In this document: positions 36,147 to 45,888 of the stretch, piece by piece
Layout: each line of letters starts with the position of its first letter
How positions within the stretch are numbered: position 1 is the first letter of the stretch
Assembly (NCBI GenBank): GCA_009838525.1
Contig: VXRJ01000010.1
Location: forward strand, 222,520-286,519
DNA: 64,000 bases
DNA from: Acidobacteriota bacterium
GTDB lineage: Bacteria; Acidobacteriota; Vicinamibacteria; Vicinamibacterales; UBA8438
Reading direction: 5' to 3'
Made by a program: the position numbers and the translations under genes
Notes under the pieces: generated by a model
Database searches by the model: none
Seen by the model: only the letters and a program-made list of their open reading frames with translations
What the model was told of the DNA's origin: nothing

Positions 36147-37211
36147 CTACCGTCCCGCGGCCGCGTCGGCCTCCGCCTTGCGATTGCCGGCCAGCATGTT
36201 CTCCAGGCCGTAGTTGCCCTCGTGGCAGGCGAACTCGAAGATCGGCAGCTCGCTCCGCAGCATCGGCAGCTCGACCGACCACGGCTGCTCCCAGGTGTCA
36301 GGGTCGGTCACCGTGAACCGGTAGATCAGCGTGTTGGCGTCCACCCGCGTGAAGCGCTCAACGAGCGTCCGGCTGCGGCTCGTGTTCCGCCACGTGTTAT
36401 GCCTCTCGGGGTCGTTGAAGTTCACCGTTTCGACGACCAGCGTGTCGCCTTCCCAGCGGCCGCGCGAATCGCCGACGAACTGCCGGACGCCGACCGCTGG
36501 CGCGGGACGCCCGTCGAGGGGGATGACCCGGACCGTGTGCATCATCTCGTTCATGATGGCGACGTGGTCCGGCGTCTGGAACAACTGCATATTGTTGTTG
36601 TAGACGCCCGGCAGCATCGGCGGCCCCGCGTTGCCGCTCATCAGGCAGCGGTCGGAGTTGCTGTAGTCGAGATGGGACTCCGCCGAGCCGACGGTGTCGC
36701 TGAAGGACGAGCGGGCGCCCATCGTGCGCGCGCGCTCCTGGCCCGCCTCCGTTAGCGACGGCATGCGGCCGTCCGGCGGGTAGACGATCAGCGACGTGCG
36801 CCGGGTGCTGACGGCGGTCGTGCCCCAGTCGAACCAGAAGATGTTGTACGAACCAGTCTGCCCCTGAAGGCTGGGGTGATCGGGCGAGTCGAGCCACCGG
36901 CCGGGGCGATCGCCCGCGGTCGGAATGGCGACCGTGCGCTGCGCCGGCCGCTCTTCCATCGCCTGAATCCGTGCGCGCTCGCGCTCCGCGATTTCCGCCG
37001 CTTGCTCCTCGGTCAGGAACTCCTGGTCGGCGAATTGCTCGGGACGCTCCAGCGGTGTGCGTGTCTTGTACTCCCAGACACCCCCGAGGTCCGGCTGGCC
37101 CCAGGCGGTGCGCGGCGCCGGGTCGGGCTCCGTCTGCCCGGACGCGGAAAGGGGGATCAGCAGCGCCGCGACGGCAACGATGGATGTAACCGTGACAGTG
37201 AGGTTCCGCAT
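36147..37211 (-). CDS. Secreted ACHEGN-family protein (paralogue 2 of 4), function unknown
   Basis: This 354-residue protein has a signal peptide ending at ASGQ. It shares with its paralogues: PDLGGVWEYKTRTPLERPEQF, YNIFWFDWG, RRTSLIVYPPDGR, DRCLMSGNAGPPM plus VYNNN, SRGRWEGDTLVVET, VERFTRVDANTLIYRFTV, and FEFACHEGNYGL. The function is unknown. ATG 37211 has GGAGGAAG just upstream. It is divergent from the amidohydrolase gene. Confidence 0.8.
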   Translation of the reverse strand: MRNLTVTVTSIVAVAALLIPLSASGQTEPDPAPRTAWGQPDLGGVWEYKTRTPLERPEQFADQEFLTEEQAAEIAERERARIQAMEERPAQRTVAIPTAGDRPGRWLDSPDHPSLQGQTGSYNIFWFDWGTTAVSTRRTSLIVYPPDGRMPSLTEAGQERARTMGARSSFSDTVGSAESHLDYSNSDRCLMSGNAGPPMLPGVYNNNMQLFQTPDHVAIMNEMMHTVRVIPLDGRPAPAVGVRQFVGDSRGRWEGDTLVVETVNFNDPERHNTWRNTSRSRTLVERFTRVDANTLIYRFTVTDPDTWEQPWSVELPMLRSELPIFEFACHEGNYGLENMLAGNRKAEADAAAGR

Positions 37212-37405
37212 CTCTCTTCCTCCAACCGCGGATGGACAACTCCGCGCCTCGTGAACCGCCGGCATGCCGCAAGAATACAGCCCGGAGCAGCCACGGATCG
37301 ACCGGAGAATCCGCCCGTTCGGGACCGCGGATCGGCTGTGCTATGTTGCGAGGAGACGGTCCGGGGCGACGCGGGATTGTGGGCGTGCTGAATGAGAGGT
37401 TTGCC

Positions 37406-38785
37406 ATGAGAAGACTTCATCTACTGGCAGCAGGACTGGCGCTGGTCTTCGCTGGGTGCGGAGGCGGAGCGCCGGACGAGAGCGCGGCGCCCGAGGGGGC
37501 CGGCAGCCTCGCGCTTGTGGGAGCGCAGTTGATTGACGCGACCGGCGGCGCGCCGGTCGCCGACTCGGTGGTCGTCGTTCGCGACGGCCGGATCGAGAGC
37601 GCCGGCCCGCGGGACACAACTCCCGTACCCGACGGCGCGGAGACGCTCGACCTGACCGGCAAGACGATCATGCCCGGCCTTGTGAACCTGCATGTGCACT
37701 ATCGGGAGGGACCGGAGGAGATCGAGCGCCAGTTCCGGTCGCAGCTCCACTACGGCGTGACCACCGCGCGGAGCACCGGTAGTGACACGCCGGAGCGGGT
37801 CGCCTACCTGCTCGGGGCCGCCGGCCGCGCCGACGCCCCCCGGACCTACACGGCGGGGATGGGTTTCTCCTACCCCGGCGGCTTCAACGCGGCCGGCAGG
37901 AATGCTCCTACCACGGAAGAGGAAGCTCGGGCGCTGGTGCGGGACCAAGTCGCGCTCGGCGTGCATTTCATCAAGATGTGGGTGAACGAGGTCGCTGAGC
38001 CGGGCCTGAAGATCCCGCCGGAGATACGCGCGGCGATCATCGACGAGGCGGTGGCGAACGGCGCCATCCCCGTCGCCCACATCGACGACGAGGCCGACGG
38101 CCGCCAGCTCGTCGAGGCCGGCCTGTGGGACTTCCTGCACAGCACCGTGCTGACCTTCGGGCCGGGCTCCGGCGTCCCCATGGACGATCCCGAACCCTCG
38201 GCCGAGTTCATCCGGATGTGCCTGGACAACGACGTCTACTTCACCCCGACCCTGTCCATCGTCCAGAACCGCTGGCACTTCGCCGAGCATCCGGAGCTGC
38301 TCGACGACCTCGAGCTGCGCGCCGCGTTCGAGATGTTCAACCCGGATGCACTGGCCGGCTGGGACGACGCGGCACGCCGGGCGGAGGTGCTCGAGGACCC
38401 GGGATTCGAAGACCGCAAGGCTGCGTTCCGGCAGCTTCTGGACTTCGTGAAGACGATGCACGACGCCGGGGTCTCGGTCGCGATGGGCAACGACGCCGGC
38501 ACCCCGAACGTGCCGTTCGGCTGGGGCATGCACCACGAGATGGAGATGTACGTCGAGGCAGGCCTGACCCCGATGGACGCCATCGTTGCGGCGACCGCCA
38601 CCGGCGCGGCTCAGATGCCCCCGGTGGGCGAAGCCGACTTCGGCACCATCGAGGCGGGCAAGGTCGCCGACCTGATGGTGCTGAACGCCGATCCGCTCGC
38701 CGACATCGGCAACACACTGGACATCGACCGGGTCATGCGGCTCGGCGAGTGGGTGGACCGGTCGGCGTTGCCGCCGGCGCCGTAG
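37406..38785 (+). CDS. Amidohydrolase-family lipoprotein
   Basis: This 459-residue metal-dependent hydrolase has a lipobox FAGC and a composite beta-sandwich (LALVGAQLIDATGG ... VVVVRDGRIESAG). The TIM barrel has the HVH metal motif in LVNLHVHYREG. A probable bridging Lys lies in VHFIKMW, a His in IPVAHIDDE and the catalytic Asp in MGNDAGTP. It resembles imidazolonepropionase-like amidohydrolases. The substrate is unknown. It lies 22 bp before an alpha/beta hydrolase gene, a likely operon partner. Confidence 0.87.
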   Translation: MRRLHLLAAGLALVFAGCGGGAPDESAAPEGAGSLALVGAQLIDATGGAPVADSVVVVRDGRIESAGPRDTTPVPDGAETLDLTGKTIMPGLVNLHVHYREGPEEIERQFRSQLHYGVTTARSTGSDTPERVAYLLGAAGRADAPRTYTAGMGFSYPGGFNAAGRNAPTTEEEARALVRDQVALGVHFIKMWVNEVAEPGLKIPPEIRAAIIDEAVANGAIPVAHIDDEADGRQLVEAGLWDFLHSTVLTFGPGSGVPMDDPEPSAEFIRMCLDNDVYFTPTLSIVQNRWHFAEHPELLDDLELRAAFEMFNPDALAGWDDAARRAEVLEDPGFEDRKAAFRQLLDFVKTMHDAGVSVAMGNDAGTPNVPFGWGMHHEMEMYVEAGLTPMDAIVAATATGAAQMPPVGEADFGTIEAGKVADLMVLNADPLADIGNTLDIDRVMRLGEWVDRSALPPAP

Positions 38786-38807
38786 CCGGAACGCCTTGGC
38801 CTTCCGC

Positions 38808-39614
38808 ATGGCGTATGAGCTGGAGGTCATCTCACGGGGAGGCGGTGGCGCGTCGCGCTATCCGCCACTGTTGTTCGTCCACGGCCTGGGTCACGCCGCG
38901 TGGTGCTGGGCCGAGCACTTTCTGGACTTCTTCGCGGAGCGCGGCTTCGATGCCAGCGCGCTGAGCCTCCGCGGCCACGGCGCGAGCGGCGGCCGCGACC
39001 GGCTGCGGTGGGCGTCCATTGCCGACTACGTGAACGACGTCGAGCAGGTGGCGGCGGGCCTGCCGCGCAAACCCGTAGTGATCGGACACTCCATGGGCGG
39101 GCTCATCGTGCAGCGCTACCTGGAGCGGCACGACCCGTCGGCGGCGGTTCTCCTCGCACCGGTGCCTCCCGGCGGGATGTTCCTCCAGACGGCGCGGCTG
39201 TTTCTCGCCAATCCGCGGCTGATGCTGAACGTGTTCCTGACGACCGATCCCGGCAAGCTGTTCTCCCCGCCCGAACGCGCCAGGAAGCTCCTCTTCTCGC
39301 GGGATCTTGGCGAGAAGGCGGCGCGTCGCTACGCGGCCCAGCTCGGGCGCGAGTCGTTTCGCGCGGGCCTGGACGTGACCTACCTGCGGCCCGATCCGGC
39401 ACGCGTCCGCGGCACGCCGATGCTGGTCCTGGGAGCGGAACGCGACCGCCTGATTCCCACGCGCGACGTGATGCGCACGGCCGAGGCCTACGGCGCCGAG
39501 TTACGGATACTGCCCAATCTCGCACACGACGTGATGCTGGACACCGGATGGCGCCAGGCGGCCGACGTCCTGCTGGAGTGGCTGGTGCGCACGCTGGAGG
39601 GACGGAGAGTCTAG
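38808..39614 (+). CDS. Alpha/beta hydrolase
   Basis: This 268-residue hydrolase contains LLFVHGLGHAAWCW (oxyanion HG motif), the nucleophile elbow GHSMGG, an Asp loop region in LGAERDRLIPTRD, and the catalytic His in LPNLAHDVML. It is likely a lysophospholipase- or esterase-like enzyme of the cytosol, as no signal peptide is seen. ATG 38808 is preferred over TTG 38796. Confidence 0.86.
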   Translation: MAYELEVISRGGGGASRYPPLLFVHGLGHAAWCWAEHFLDFFAERGFDASALSLRGHGASGGRDRLRWASIADYVNDVEQVAAGLPRKPVVIGHSMGGLIVQRYLERHDPSAAVLLAPVPPGGMFLQTARLFLANPRLMLNVFLTTDPGKLFSPPERARKLLFSRDLGEKAARRYAAQLGRESFRAGLDVTYLRPDPARVRGTPMLVLGAERDRLIPTRDVMRTAEAYGAELRILPNLAHDVMLDTGWRQAADVLLEWLVRTLEGRRV

Positions 39615-39684
39615 TGCCGGGCCCGTCAGCGCTGGCGACGTTCCTATGCCATGTCAGAATAGGACGCCAGCGTTCGACGGAGTG

Positions 39685-40119
39685 ATGATGCGGTTCACCA
39701 TCGGTTTCTTTGTCGTTCTGTTTGCTGCATCCCTTGCGTTCGCCCAGCGACCCACTGTCGTCCAAGGGTGCGTCGTTGTCGACACGGAGGTGCGGTTGTG
39801 GCCGACTGACGATCCGCAGCGCCTCGACGGTGGCAGCGGTCGTTTTCTTCTGTTGGCCGACGATGACCTCCTGGACGAGATCTCCCTGCACGAAGGGGAC
39901 GAAATCGAAGTGACCGGCCATATCAACCCGTCCCCACCTGAACCGAGCGTGGCGCCGCCGATTCTGCCGCCACCGGGCGGCGGCCTTCCCGGCGTGGGGA
40001 GGCCGGGCAACCCTCAAGTTTCGGTGTCCGAGCGAAGTTACGACCGCCGGGCTCCCGAGGATGTGTTTGTCGTCGAGGAGTTCGAGATAGTCCGACCCGG
40101 GTGCCGCGGTCGTTTCTGA
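39685..40119 (+). CDS. Small secreted protein, function unknown
   Basis: This 144-residue protein has a clear signal peptide (MMRFTIGFFVVLFAASLAFAQ), then a beta-rich domain. That domain contains VVQGCVVVDTEVRLWPT and HEGDEIEVTGHI, resembling an OB-like fold, followed by a Pro-rich loop and an end with VFVVEEFEIVRPGC. The two Cys could pair. The start could be either of two adjacent ATG codons (39685 or 39688). No family was recognised. Confidence 0.65.
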   Translation: MMRFTIGFFVVLFAASLAFAQRPTVVQGCVVVDTEVRLWPTDDPQRLDGGSGRFLLLADDDLLDEISLHEGDEIEVTGHINPSPPEPSVAPPILPPPGGGLPGVGRPGNPQVSVSERSYDRRAPEDVFVVEEFEIVRPGCRGRF

Positions 40120-40194
40120 CGCCCCTCAGCGGGCCGTCATCCCGCGAGTAGCCGTTGCAGACGCACCACTTCATCCGTCAGCGAGGATACCGAC

Positions 40195-41817
40195 GTGCTT
40201 GTGACTACCGTGTCATTCCTGGGCTTCACCCTACTGGTCGCGGTGATTTCCTATGTCTGCACGCGACGCGACCGGATGACGACCTGGGACGCGTACTTCC
40301 TTGGAGGCCGCAGCCTGTCGGCTTGGGTCATTGCGGGCTCGCTGATGCTCACCAACCTCTCGACGGAGCACCTGATCGGTCTGAACGGGGACGCCTTCAA
40401 CCACACCATCGCCGTCACCGCCTGGGAGACGACCGCGGCGATCGCGATGGTCGCGACCGCGCTCTTCTTTCTGCCCCGCTACTTGCGCATGGGCCTGTCG
40501 ACGATACCGGAGTACCTTGCCGCCCGCTACGACAGGGCCACCGGCGTGATCGCCGCGAGCGTGTTCCTGTTCTCGTACGTGCTCGCGATCCTGCCCGTTG
40601 TGCTGCTGTCCGGGGCCACCGGCATCGACAGCCTGTTCGGCTTGCAGGAGGCGTTCGGCCTGAACCAGGCGCAGGTGATCTGGCTCCTTGTCTGGGGCGT
40701 CGGAACGCTCGGTTCGCTCTACGCGATTCTCGGGGGCCTCAAGGCTGTGGCGATCTCGGACACGATCAACGGCGTCGGGTTCCTCGTGGGAGGCCTGTTG
40801 ATCCCGCTGCTGGCGCTGATCCAGATCGGAAACGGGAGTCCCTGGGCGGGACTGGAGACCGTGTACGTGGAGGAGCGTCCGAAGTTCGACATCACGGGCG
40901 ACGAACCGGGGTCGTTCCTGCCATTCGGCGCCTTGTTCACGGGTATGGTCGTCAATCAGGTCTTCGCCTGGTGCACCGGCCAGCAGTTCATCCAGCGCGG
41001 CCTGGGAGCCAGGAGTCTCAAGGAAGGGCAGAAGGGAGTCCTGATCGCAGCGTGTTTCAAGCTGGTGGGCCCTCTCGTCGTCGTGCTGCCGGGTGTGATC
41101 GCGTACCACATGTTCAAGGACACGCTAGGGCCCGAGGACTACCTGCTGGCCTACCCCACGCTCGTGAAGGCGGTCCTGCCGGACTGGCTGACCGGCTTCT
41201 TCGCCGCGGTCATGGTCGGTGCCGTGCTGAGCACGTTCAACAGCGTGCTGAACTCGTCGGCCACGCTGTTCTGCCGTGACATCTACGGTTCGGTCCTGCG
41301 GCCGCGTGCCTCCCCGCGCGAGTTCGTCCATGCGGGACGCGCCTGCAGCATCGCGCTTGCGGTAGGCGCGATGCTCGTCGCGCCGCTACTCGACACGTCG
41401 GGCAGCCTGTACAACTACCTGCAGACGATCAATGCTGCGTTCTTCGGTCCGATGCTCGCCGTGATTCTGCTGGGCATGTTCTCGGCGCGGGTTTCGGCGT
41501 TTGCGGCCAAGGCGAGCCTGATCGGCGGCCCGGTGCTGTTCTTCCTGACGGTCTTCACGTTCGACGATCCCGTGCAGTCGTTCCTGCAGGGCGTGTTGGG
41601 TACGAACGACGAAATCCACTTCCTGCATTTCCTCGCGATCGTCTTCGTCGCGGTGGCCGCGTTCATGCTGGTTTCCGCCAGGCTCCGGCCCGCCCGAAGC
41701 CGTGGCACAGAGCCTGGCGCGGCACCCGTGGACATGACGCCCTGGAAGCACGCGAAAGCGATGGGGGTCTTCGTGAGCGTCTGCTCGATCGCCTGCTATC
41801 TGCTGCTCGCGCAGTGA
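40195..41817 (+). CDS. Sodium:solute symporter (SSS family)
   Basis: This 540-residue membrane protein of the SLC5-like fold has about 14 helices. Typical motifs are WDAYFLGGRSLSAWVIAGSLMLTNLSTEHLIG, MGLSTIPEYLAARYD, YAILGGLKAVAISDTINGVGF, and AAVMVGAVLSTFNSVLNSSATLF. It imports an unknown solute (often sugars) with Na+. The start codon is GTG at 40195. Next to it are a small secreted protein and, converging, an outer-membrane protein gene. Confidence 0.9.
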   Translation: MLVTTVSFLGFTLLVAVISYVCTRRDRMTTWDAYFLGGRSLSAWVIAGSLMLTNLSTEHLIGLNGDAFNHTIAVTAWETTAAIAMVATALFFLPRYLRMGLSTIPEYLAARYDRATGVIAASVFLFSYVLAILPVVLLSGATGIDSLFGLQEAFGLNQAQVIWLLVWGVGTLGSLYAILGGLKAVAISDTINGVGFLVGGLLIPLLALIQIGNGSPWAGLETVYVEERPKFDITGDEPGSFLPFGALFTGMVVNQVFAWCTGQQFIQRGLGARSLKEGQKGVLIAACFKLVGPLVVVLPGVIAYHMFKDTLGPEDYLLAYPTLVKAVLPDWLTGFFAAVMVGAVLSTFNSVLNSSATLFCRDIYGSVLRPRASPREFVHAGRACSIALAVGAMLVAPLLDTSGSLYNYLQTINAAFFGPMLAVILLGMFSARVSAFAAKASLIGGPVLFFLTVFTFDDPVQSFLQGVLGTNDEIHFLHFLAIVFVAVAAFMLVSARLRPARSRGTEPGAAPVDMTPWKHAKAMGVFVSVCSIACYLLLAQ

Positions 41818-41840
41818 ACGGGCGCGTTCGGCGGCGGTGG

Positions 41841-42638
41841 CTATCTCGGCAGTCGAAAACTGAGCCCGGTGCCGACGAACAGATCGTCGGCGGGACCCCG
41901 CAGCCGTCGGCCGACGGACACGTCCCACTGGACGAGCTCGTCCAGCAGAAGCGTGAACCCCGCGTCGACGGAAGCGTTGGTCGCGGCCGCGCCAGCGACC
42001 TGACGGTCGCCGAATACCTCGAGGAACGTTCCCAGCCGGTCGGTCAGGCCGACTCCGAGCGCCAGCGAGTACACGACGAACGCATCGCGATTCGGTTGAC
42101 CTGGCGAGGACTCCCACGCCGCCCCGGCGTTGTAGCCGAGCGAGAGCCGCGGTCCCAGCTCATGGGCGAACGCGAACAGGAACGACGGGTCGGCGCCGCC
42201 GCTCGAATACCGGTCGGCGCCGGTCGGGAGCGACAGTCCGCCCAGGACCGCCAACTGCGGCCGCCAGCCCTCCGGGTCAGGGATCACGTTGACCTTGGCG
42301 CCGATCTCACTGTCGCCGGCGCCGCGACGGCCTCCGCTGCCGATGATGCCGGTGTGGCCGAGGCGGAGTTCCGTCCGCCCGCCGAGGCCGATGCGGACGA
42401 GGGTACCGGGCGCCGTATGGGTGTCGACACCGTCAAGGGCGCGGGCGAACAGGTAGCCGGTTTCCACCTGCACGAGGCCCCGCGGCACGGCTACCGCCGA
42501 TTCGGTCTGGTCCGGACGGTCGGTGACCAGTTCCGGCGCCTGAGTCTGCGCCCTCGCGCCGGTCGTCCCTGCCGCCACCGCCGCAACAAGGAAGGCGACT
42601 CTGGCAATCCGGCCGGCTCGACCTACGCCCCTGTGCAC
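41841..42638 (-). CDS. Outer-membrane protein of the MetA-pathway/transporter type (PF13557-like)
   Basis: This 265-residue protein has a signal peptide ending at ARAQ. LVTDRPDQTESAVAVPRGLVQVETGY, near its mature start, is the hallmark of this family. Alternating hydrophobic strands follow to a C-terminal LSFRLPR. It is predicted to be a beta-barrel, and the family is annotated as a putative channel for aromatic or other small molecules. It is followed by a GC-rich stretch and converges with the SSS gene. Confidence 0.8.
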   Translation of the reverse strand: MHRGVGRAGRIARVAFLVAAVAAGTTGARAQTQAPELVTDRPDQTESAVAVPRGLVQVETGYLFARALDGVDTHTAPGTLVRIGLGGRTELRLGHTGIIGSGGRRGAGDSEIGAKVNVIPDPEGWRPQLAVLGGLSLPTGADRYSSGGADPSFLFAFAHELGPRLSLGYNAGAAWESSPGQPNRDAFVVYSLALGVGLTDRLGTFLEVFGDRQVAGAAATNASVDAGFTLLLDELVQWDVSVGRRLRGPADDLFVGTGLSFRLPR

Positions 42639-42669
42639 GCGTCGGCTCGAGCCGGGAGACGGTGACCGC

Positions 42670-43728
42670 TCAGCGGCCCGCGGCGCGCGCCTCCTCGGCG
42701 CGCGAGCCGGCGAGGATGTTCGTCAGGCCGTAGTTGCCCTCGTGGCAGGCGTACTCGAACATCGGTTCCGTGCTGCGGGCCCACGGTGACGAGCCGGTCC
42801 ACGGGCTGGTCCACACGTTCGGATCGTCGACCGTGAACTGGTAGTCGAGCGTCTCCGGCCCCACGCGGGTGAACCGCTCCACCACCCGCAGGGCCGGGCT
42901 GAGATCCCAGTTGGTGCCGCCCTGCACGCCGGGGCCGGACGAGAACAGGTAGGCGCGATGGCCGAAATTGGTCGTCTCGACGACGAGCGTGTCGCCCTCC
43001 CAGCGGCCGCGTGAATGACCGCCGAACTGGGCGATGTCGTCGTCGATCGCCGGGCGGCCGTCGAGGTGGATGAAGCGCACGTCGTGGATGTGCTCCTGCA
43101 CGATGGCGATGACGTCCGGCGTTTGCACGAGGTGGTAGTTGTTGTTGTAGGCGGTGGGCAGCGACGGGACGCCGCGGTACCAGATGCACCGGTCGCCGTA
43201 GTCGAACTGCTCGTGCGAGTCGGCCGGCACCAGTCCCTCCCGAATGTCCTTCACGCGCTGCCGCTCGGGCGACGCAACGAAGGCTGCGTGCTCGGGCGTG
43301 AGCGCGGGCAGGCGCCCGTTCGGCGGGTCGATGACGAGCGACGTGCGCCGCGTCGGGACGACGGTGGTCCCGCGGTCCAGCCAGAACGCGTTGTAGCCGC
43401 CGACGCTGCCGCCGACCGGCAGCGGCTCGGTGCGCACTTCGCTGGGCGCGTTCGCGCGGGCATTGGCGTCGACGACGCGCTGCTCGATGGCGGCCGCTTC
43501 CTCCGCGGTCAGGAACGCCTTGTCAGCCAGGTTCTCCGGGCGCTGGAGCGGCGTAACGGTGGAGCTGTTCCACACGCCGCCGATATCGGGATCGCCCCAG
43601 GCGGTGCGCGGCGCTTCCCAGCCGTCCGGCGTGGTCGGCTGGGACCACGCGTCGGCCGGCGCCAGGACGACGCCCGCGGCCAGCACCAACGCACCGAAAC
43701 CGACGTGTACGTGGAAATGACGACTCAT
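42670..43728 (-). CDS. Secreted ACHEGN-family protein (paralogue 3 of 4), function unknown
   Basis: This 352-residue protein has a signal peptide ending at AWSQ. It has PDIGGVWNSSTVTPLQRPENL, YNAFWLDRG, RRTSLVIDPPNGR, DRC plus AYNNN, SRGRWEGDTLVVET, VERFTRVGPETLDYQFTV and FEYACHEGNYGL. All the shared motifs of paralogues 1, 2 and 4 are present. It lies 31 bp upstream of the outer-membrane protein gene on the same strand. Confidence 0.8.
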   Translation of the reverse strand: MSRHFHVHVGFGALVLAAGVVLAPADAWSQPTTPDGWEAPRTAWGDPDIGGVWNSSTVTPLQRPENLADKAFLTAEEAAAIEQRVVDANARANAPSEVRTEPLPVGGSVGGYNAFWLDRGTTVVPTRRTSLVIDPPNGRLPALTPEHAAFVASPERQRVKDIREGLVPADSHEQFDYGDRCIWYRGVPSLPTAYNNNYHLVQTPDVIAIVQEHIHDVRFIHLDGRPAIDDDIAQFGGHSRGRWEGDTLVVETTNFGHRAYLFSSGPGVQGGTNWDLSPALRVVERFTRVGPETLDYQFTVDDPNVWTSPWTGSSPWARSTEPMFEYACHEGNYGLTNILAGSRAEEARAAGR

Positions 43729-43810
43729 CGCTGACTCCTTCGCCCGGAGCGATCAACGAGACTTCGTCGATCATACCCGCCCCGGTCGCGGTTGACGGTA
43801 TCCTCACGGC

Positions 43811-44851
43811 ATGCGGGCGCCCGCGATTCTTCCGTTCATCCTTGTCGCGCTGGCGACCACCGCCTCGGCGCAGGAGCACACCCTCGGCTTCATCTGGGAG
43901 GAAGCGCCCTTTCCGCGCGCCCACGCATCGACCATCGTCGAGGCGACGGACGGCACGCTGATCGCCGCCTGGTTCGGCGGGTCGGGCGAGGGGCAGGAGG
44001 ACGTCGGGGTCTGGTCGTCGCGCCGCCCGAAGGAAGGCGAGTGGTCGCCGCCCGTCCAGCTCTACAAGGAGCCGGACCAGCCCGCCTGGAACCCGGTCCT
44101 CTTCCGCGGCGACGGCGAAACCATCTGGCTCTACTTCAAGATCGGCCCCAGCCCCCGCGCGTGGAGCGGCGCCTATATGACGACGACCACGGCGGGAGAG
44201 GAATGGTCCGAGCCGGGTTGGCTGCCGTCCGGGATGCTGGGACCGGTCCGGGCGAAGCCGACCCGCCTCGCTAGCGGCGAGATCCTCGCCGGGACCTCCC
44301 TTGAGAGCTACCGGACGTGGTCGTCATGGATGGAGATCAGCAGCGATGGCGGCGCCACCTGGAGCAAGTATGGCCCGCTCCTCTTCGGCGATCCGGAGCG
44401 GGATCGGATCGGGACCATTCAACCGACCCTGATGGAGATAGAGCCCGGCGTGATCCGCGCGTTCTTCCGGACGCCGCGACGCCTGGGCAGGATCGCGACG
44501 TCGCTATCGCGCGACGGCGGCCGGACCTGGGAGCCCATCCGGCTCACGCGGCTCGATCATCCCAGCGCCGGCATCGACTCGCTCCGGCTCGACGACGGCC
44601 GCTGCCTGCTGCTCTACAACCCGTCGACTACGCAGCGCTCGCCGCTGTCGCTCGCCGTGTCATTCGATGACGGCGAGACGTGGCGCGACTTCTTGGTGGT
44701 CGAGGAACTCTCCGAGGGCGAACGGGGCGAGCTTTCCTATCCCGCGATGATCCAGGACTCGAACGGGGACCTGCAACTCACCTATACCTGGAACCGGCGC
44801 CGCATCCGGCATGTGACGGTGCCGTTGGACTTGGTTCCTACGGGACCCTGA
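43811..44851 (+). CDS. BNR/Asp-box sialidase-like propeller, exported
   Basis: This 346-residue protein has a signal peptide ending near ASAQ. It resembles sialidase-family propellers. Asp-boxes are ISSDGGATW, LSRDGGRTW and VSFDDGETW, and AHASTIVEATDGTLIAAWFGGS fits the N-terminal Arg/Asp region. The catalytic triad cannot be confirmed by eye, and many such bacterial genes hydrolyse other glycans. It is divergent from an ACHEGN-family gene. Confidence 0.83.
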   Translation: MRAPAILPFILVALATTASAQEHTLGFIWEEAPFPRAHASTIVEATDGTLIAAWFGGSGEGQEDVGVWSSRRPKEGEWSPPVQLYKEPDQPAWNPVLFRGDGETIWLYFKIGPSPRAWSGAYMTTTTAGEEWSEPGWLPSGMLGPVRAKPTRLASGEILAGTSLESYRTWSSWMEISSDGGATWSKYGPLLFGDPERDRIGTIQPTLMEIEPGVIRAFFRTPRRLGRIATSLSRDGGRTWEPIRLTRLDHPSAGIDSLRLDDGRCLLLYNPSTTQRSPLSLAVSFDDGETWRDFLVVEELSEGERGELSYPAMIQDSNGDLQLTYTWNRRRIRHVTVPLDLVPTGP

Positions 44852-44914
44852 GCCGGTCACCTCACCGGCGCCACGCAATCGTCTCACGGTGAACACGTAG
44901 CGCGTGCACGCCTC

Positions 44915-45868
44915 TCAAATCCGCCCGCCACGAATCAGGTCATCGACCTCCCCGGCAGTCGGGCTCGCCTCACGGGCGCCGAGGCCGCGGCACTTGAGCG
45001 CCGCCACGGCGTTCGCGTAGCGCAACACATCCTCGACTTCCGCGTCGTCTCCGCCGCGCAGCCAGCCGGCGATGAACCCGCCGCGGAAAACGTCCCCGGC
45101 ACCGGTGGAATCGACGACGGGGACGCGGAAGGCCGGCGTTCTGATCTCGGTGTCGCCGACCAGGGCCAGACTGCCCTCGGCCCCGAGGGTCATGCAGACG
45201 AGGGCCGGGCGGTAGGCGTCGCGGATGGCGCGCAGGGCCGCGCCGGGCGTGCCCTTGCCGGTGAGGGCAGCCGGAAAGTCCTGCGCCGTGACGATCATGT
45301 CGATCTCCGCGAGCAGCGCGTCGATGCCGTCGCGGACGCGCTCCACGTCGATGACGGTCCGGGCTCCGGCCCGGCGGGCGTGGCGGGCGGCCGCCGTCGA
45401 GGCGGCGGTATCGTGGCAGTCGACCAGCAGCACCCGGCCAGCGCCGACCGCTGCCGGGTCGACGTCCTCGGGCCGAAGTTTGAGCCCCGGATCGCGGGAC
45501 CAGAGCACCGTGCGCGCCCCCGTCCCTTCCTCGACGAGAATCACGGACATACCGTTGCGCGTGTCGGGCGCCACCCGGCAGGCGCTGATGTCGACCCCTT
45601 CGGCGTCGAGGCTGGACCGTCCCTGCCGGCCGTTCTCGTCGTCGCCGAAGCAGCCGACGTAGCGAGCGCGCCAGCCCAGCCGCGCGCACGCCACCATGGC
45701 GCTTGCCGCCTGACCCCCCGGCGAGTACGCCTGACGCCGGACCGGTTGCTTGGAATCGGGCGCCGGAAAGCGCTCCAACACGACCAGCAGGTCGGTCATG
45801 TTGAGGCCGAAGCCGACCGCGTCAAAGGGTCGGCCGCCCTGGGGCGGGAGACCGATCGGCATCCGCAT
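44915..45868 (-). CDS. PfkB-family carbohydrate kinase
   Basis: This 317-residue cytosolic kinase of the ribokinase/PfkB fold has GGQAASAMVACARLG near its N-terminus. The ATP/catalytic motif DSTGAGDVFRGGF contains the catalytic Asp of GAGD. It phosphorylates a sugar or nucleoside; the substrate is unknown. ATG 45868 starts the conserved region. It follows the M20 peptidase gene by 20 bp, suggesting an operon. Confidence 0.88.
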   Translation of the reverse strand: MRMPIGLPPQGGRPFDAVGFGLNMTDLLVVLERFPAPDSKQPVRRQAYSPGGQAASAMVACARLGWRARYVGCFGDDENGRQGRSSLDAEGVDISACRVAPDTRNGMSVILVEEGTGARTVLWSRDPGLKLRPEDVDPAAVGAGRVLLVDCHDTAASTAAARHARRAGARTVIDVERVRDGIDALLAEIDMIVTAQDFPAALTGKGTPGAALRAIRDAYRPALVCMTLGAEGSLALVGDTEIRTPAFRVPVVDSTGAGDVFRGGFIAGWLRGGDDAEVEDVLRYANAVAALKCRGLGAREASPTAGEVDDLIRGGRI

Positions 45869-45888
45869 GCCGGAATCGTAGCTCCGCC

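Noticed and set aside
43811-44851. Calling the BNR-repeat gene a true sialidase
   Set aside because: Asp-boxes are present, but the full Arg triad and Tyr/Glu pair cannot be verified, so only sialidase-like is supported.
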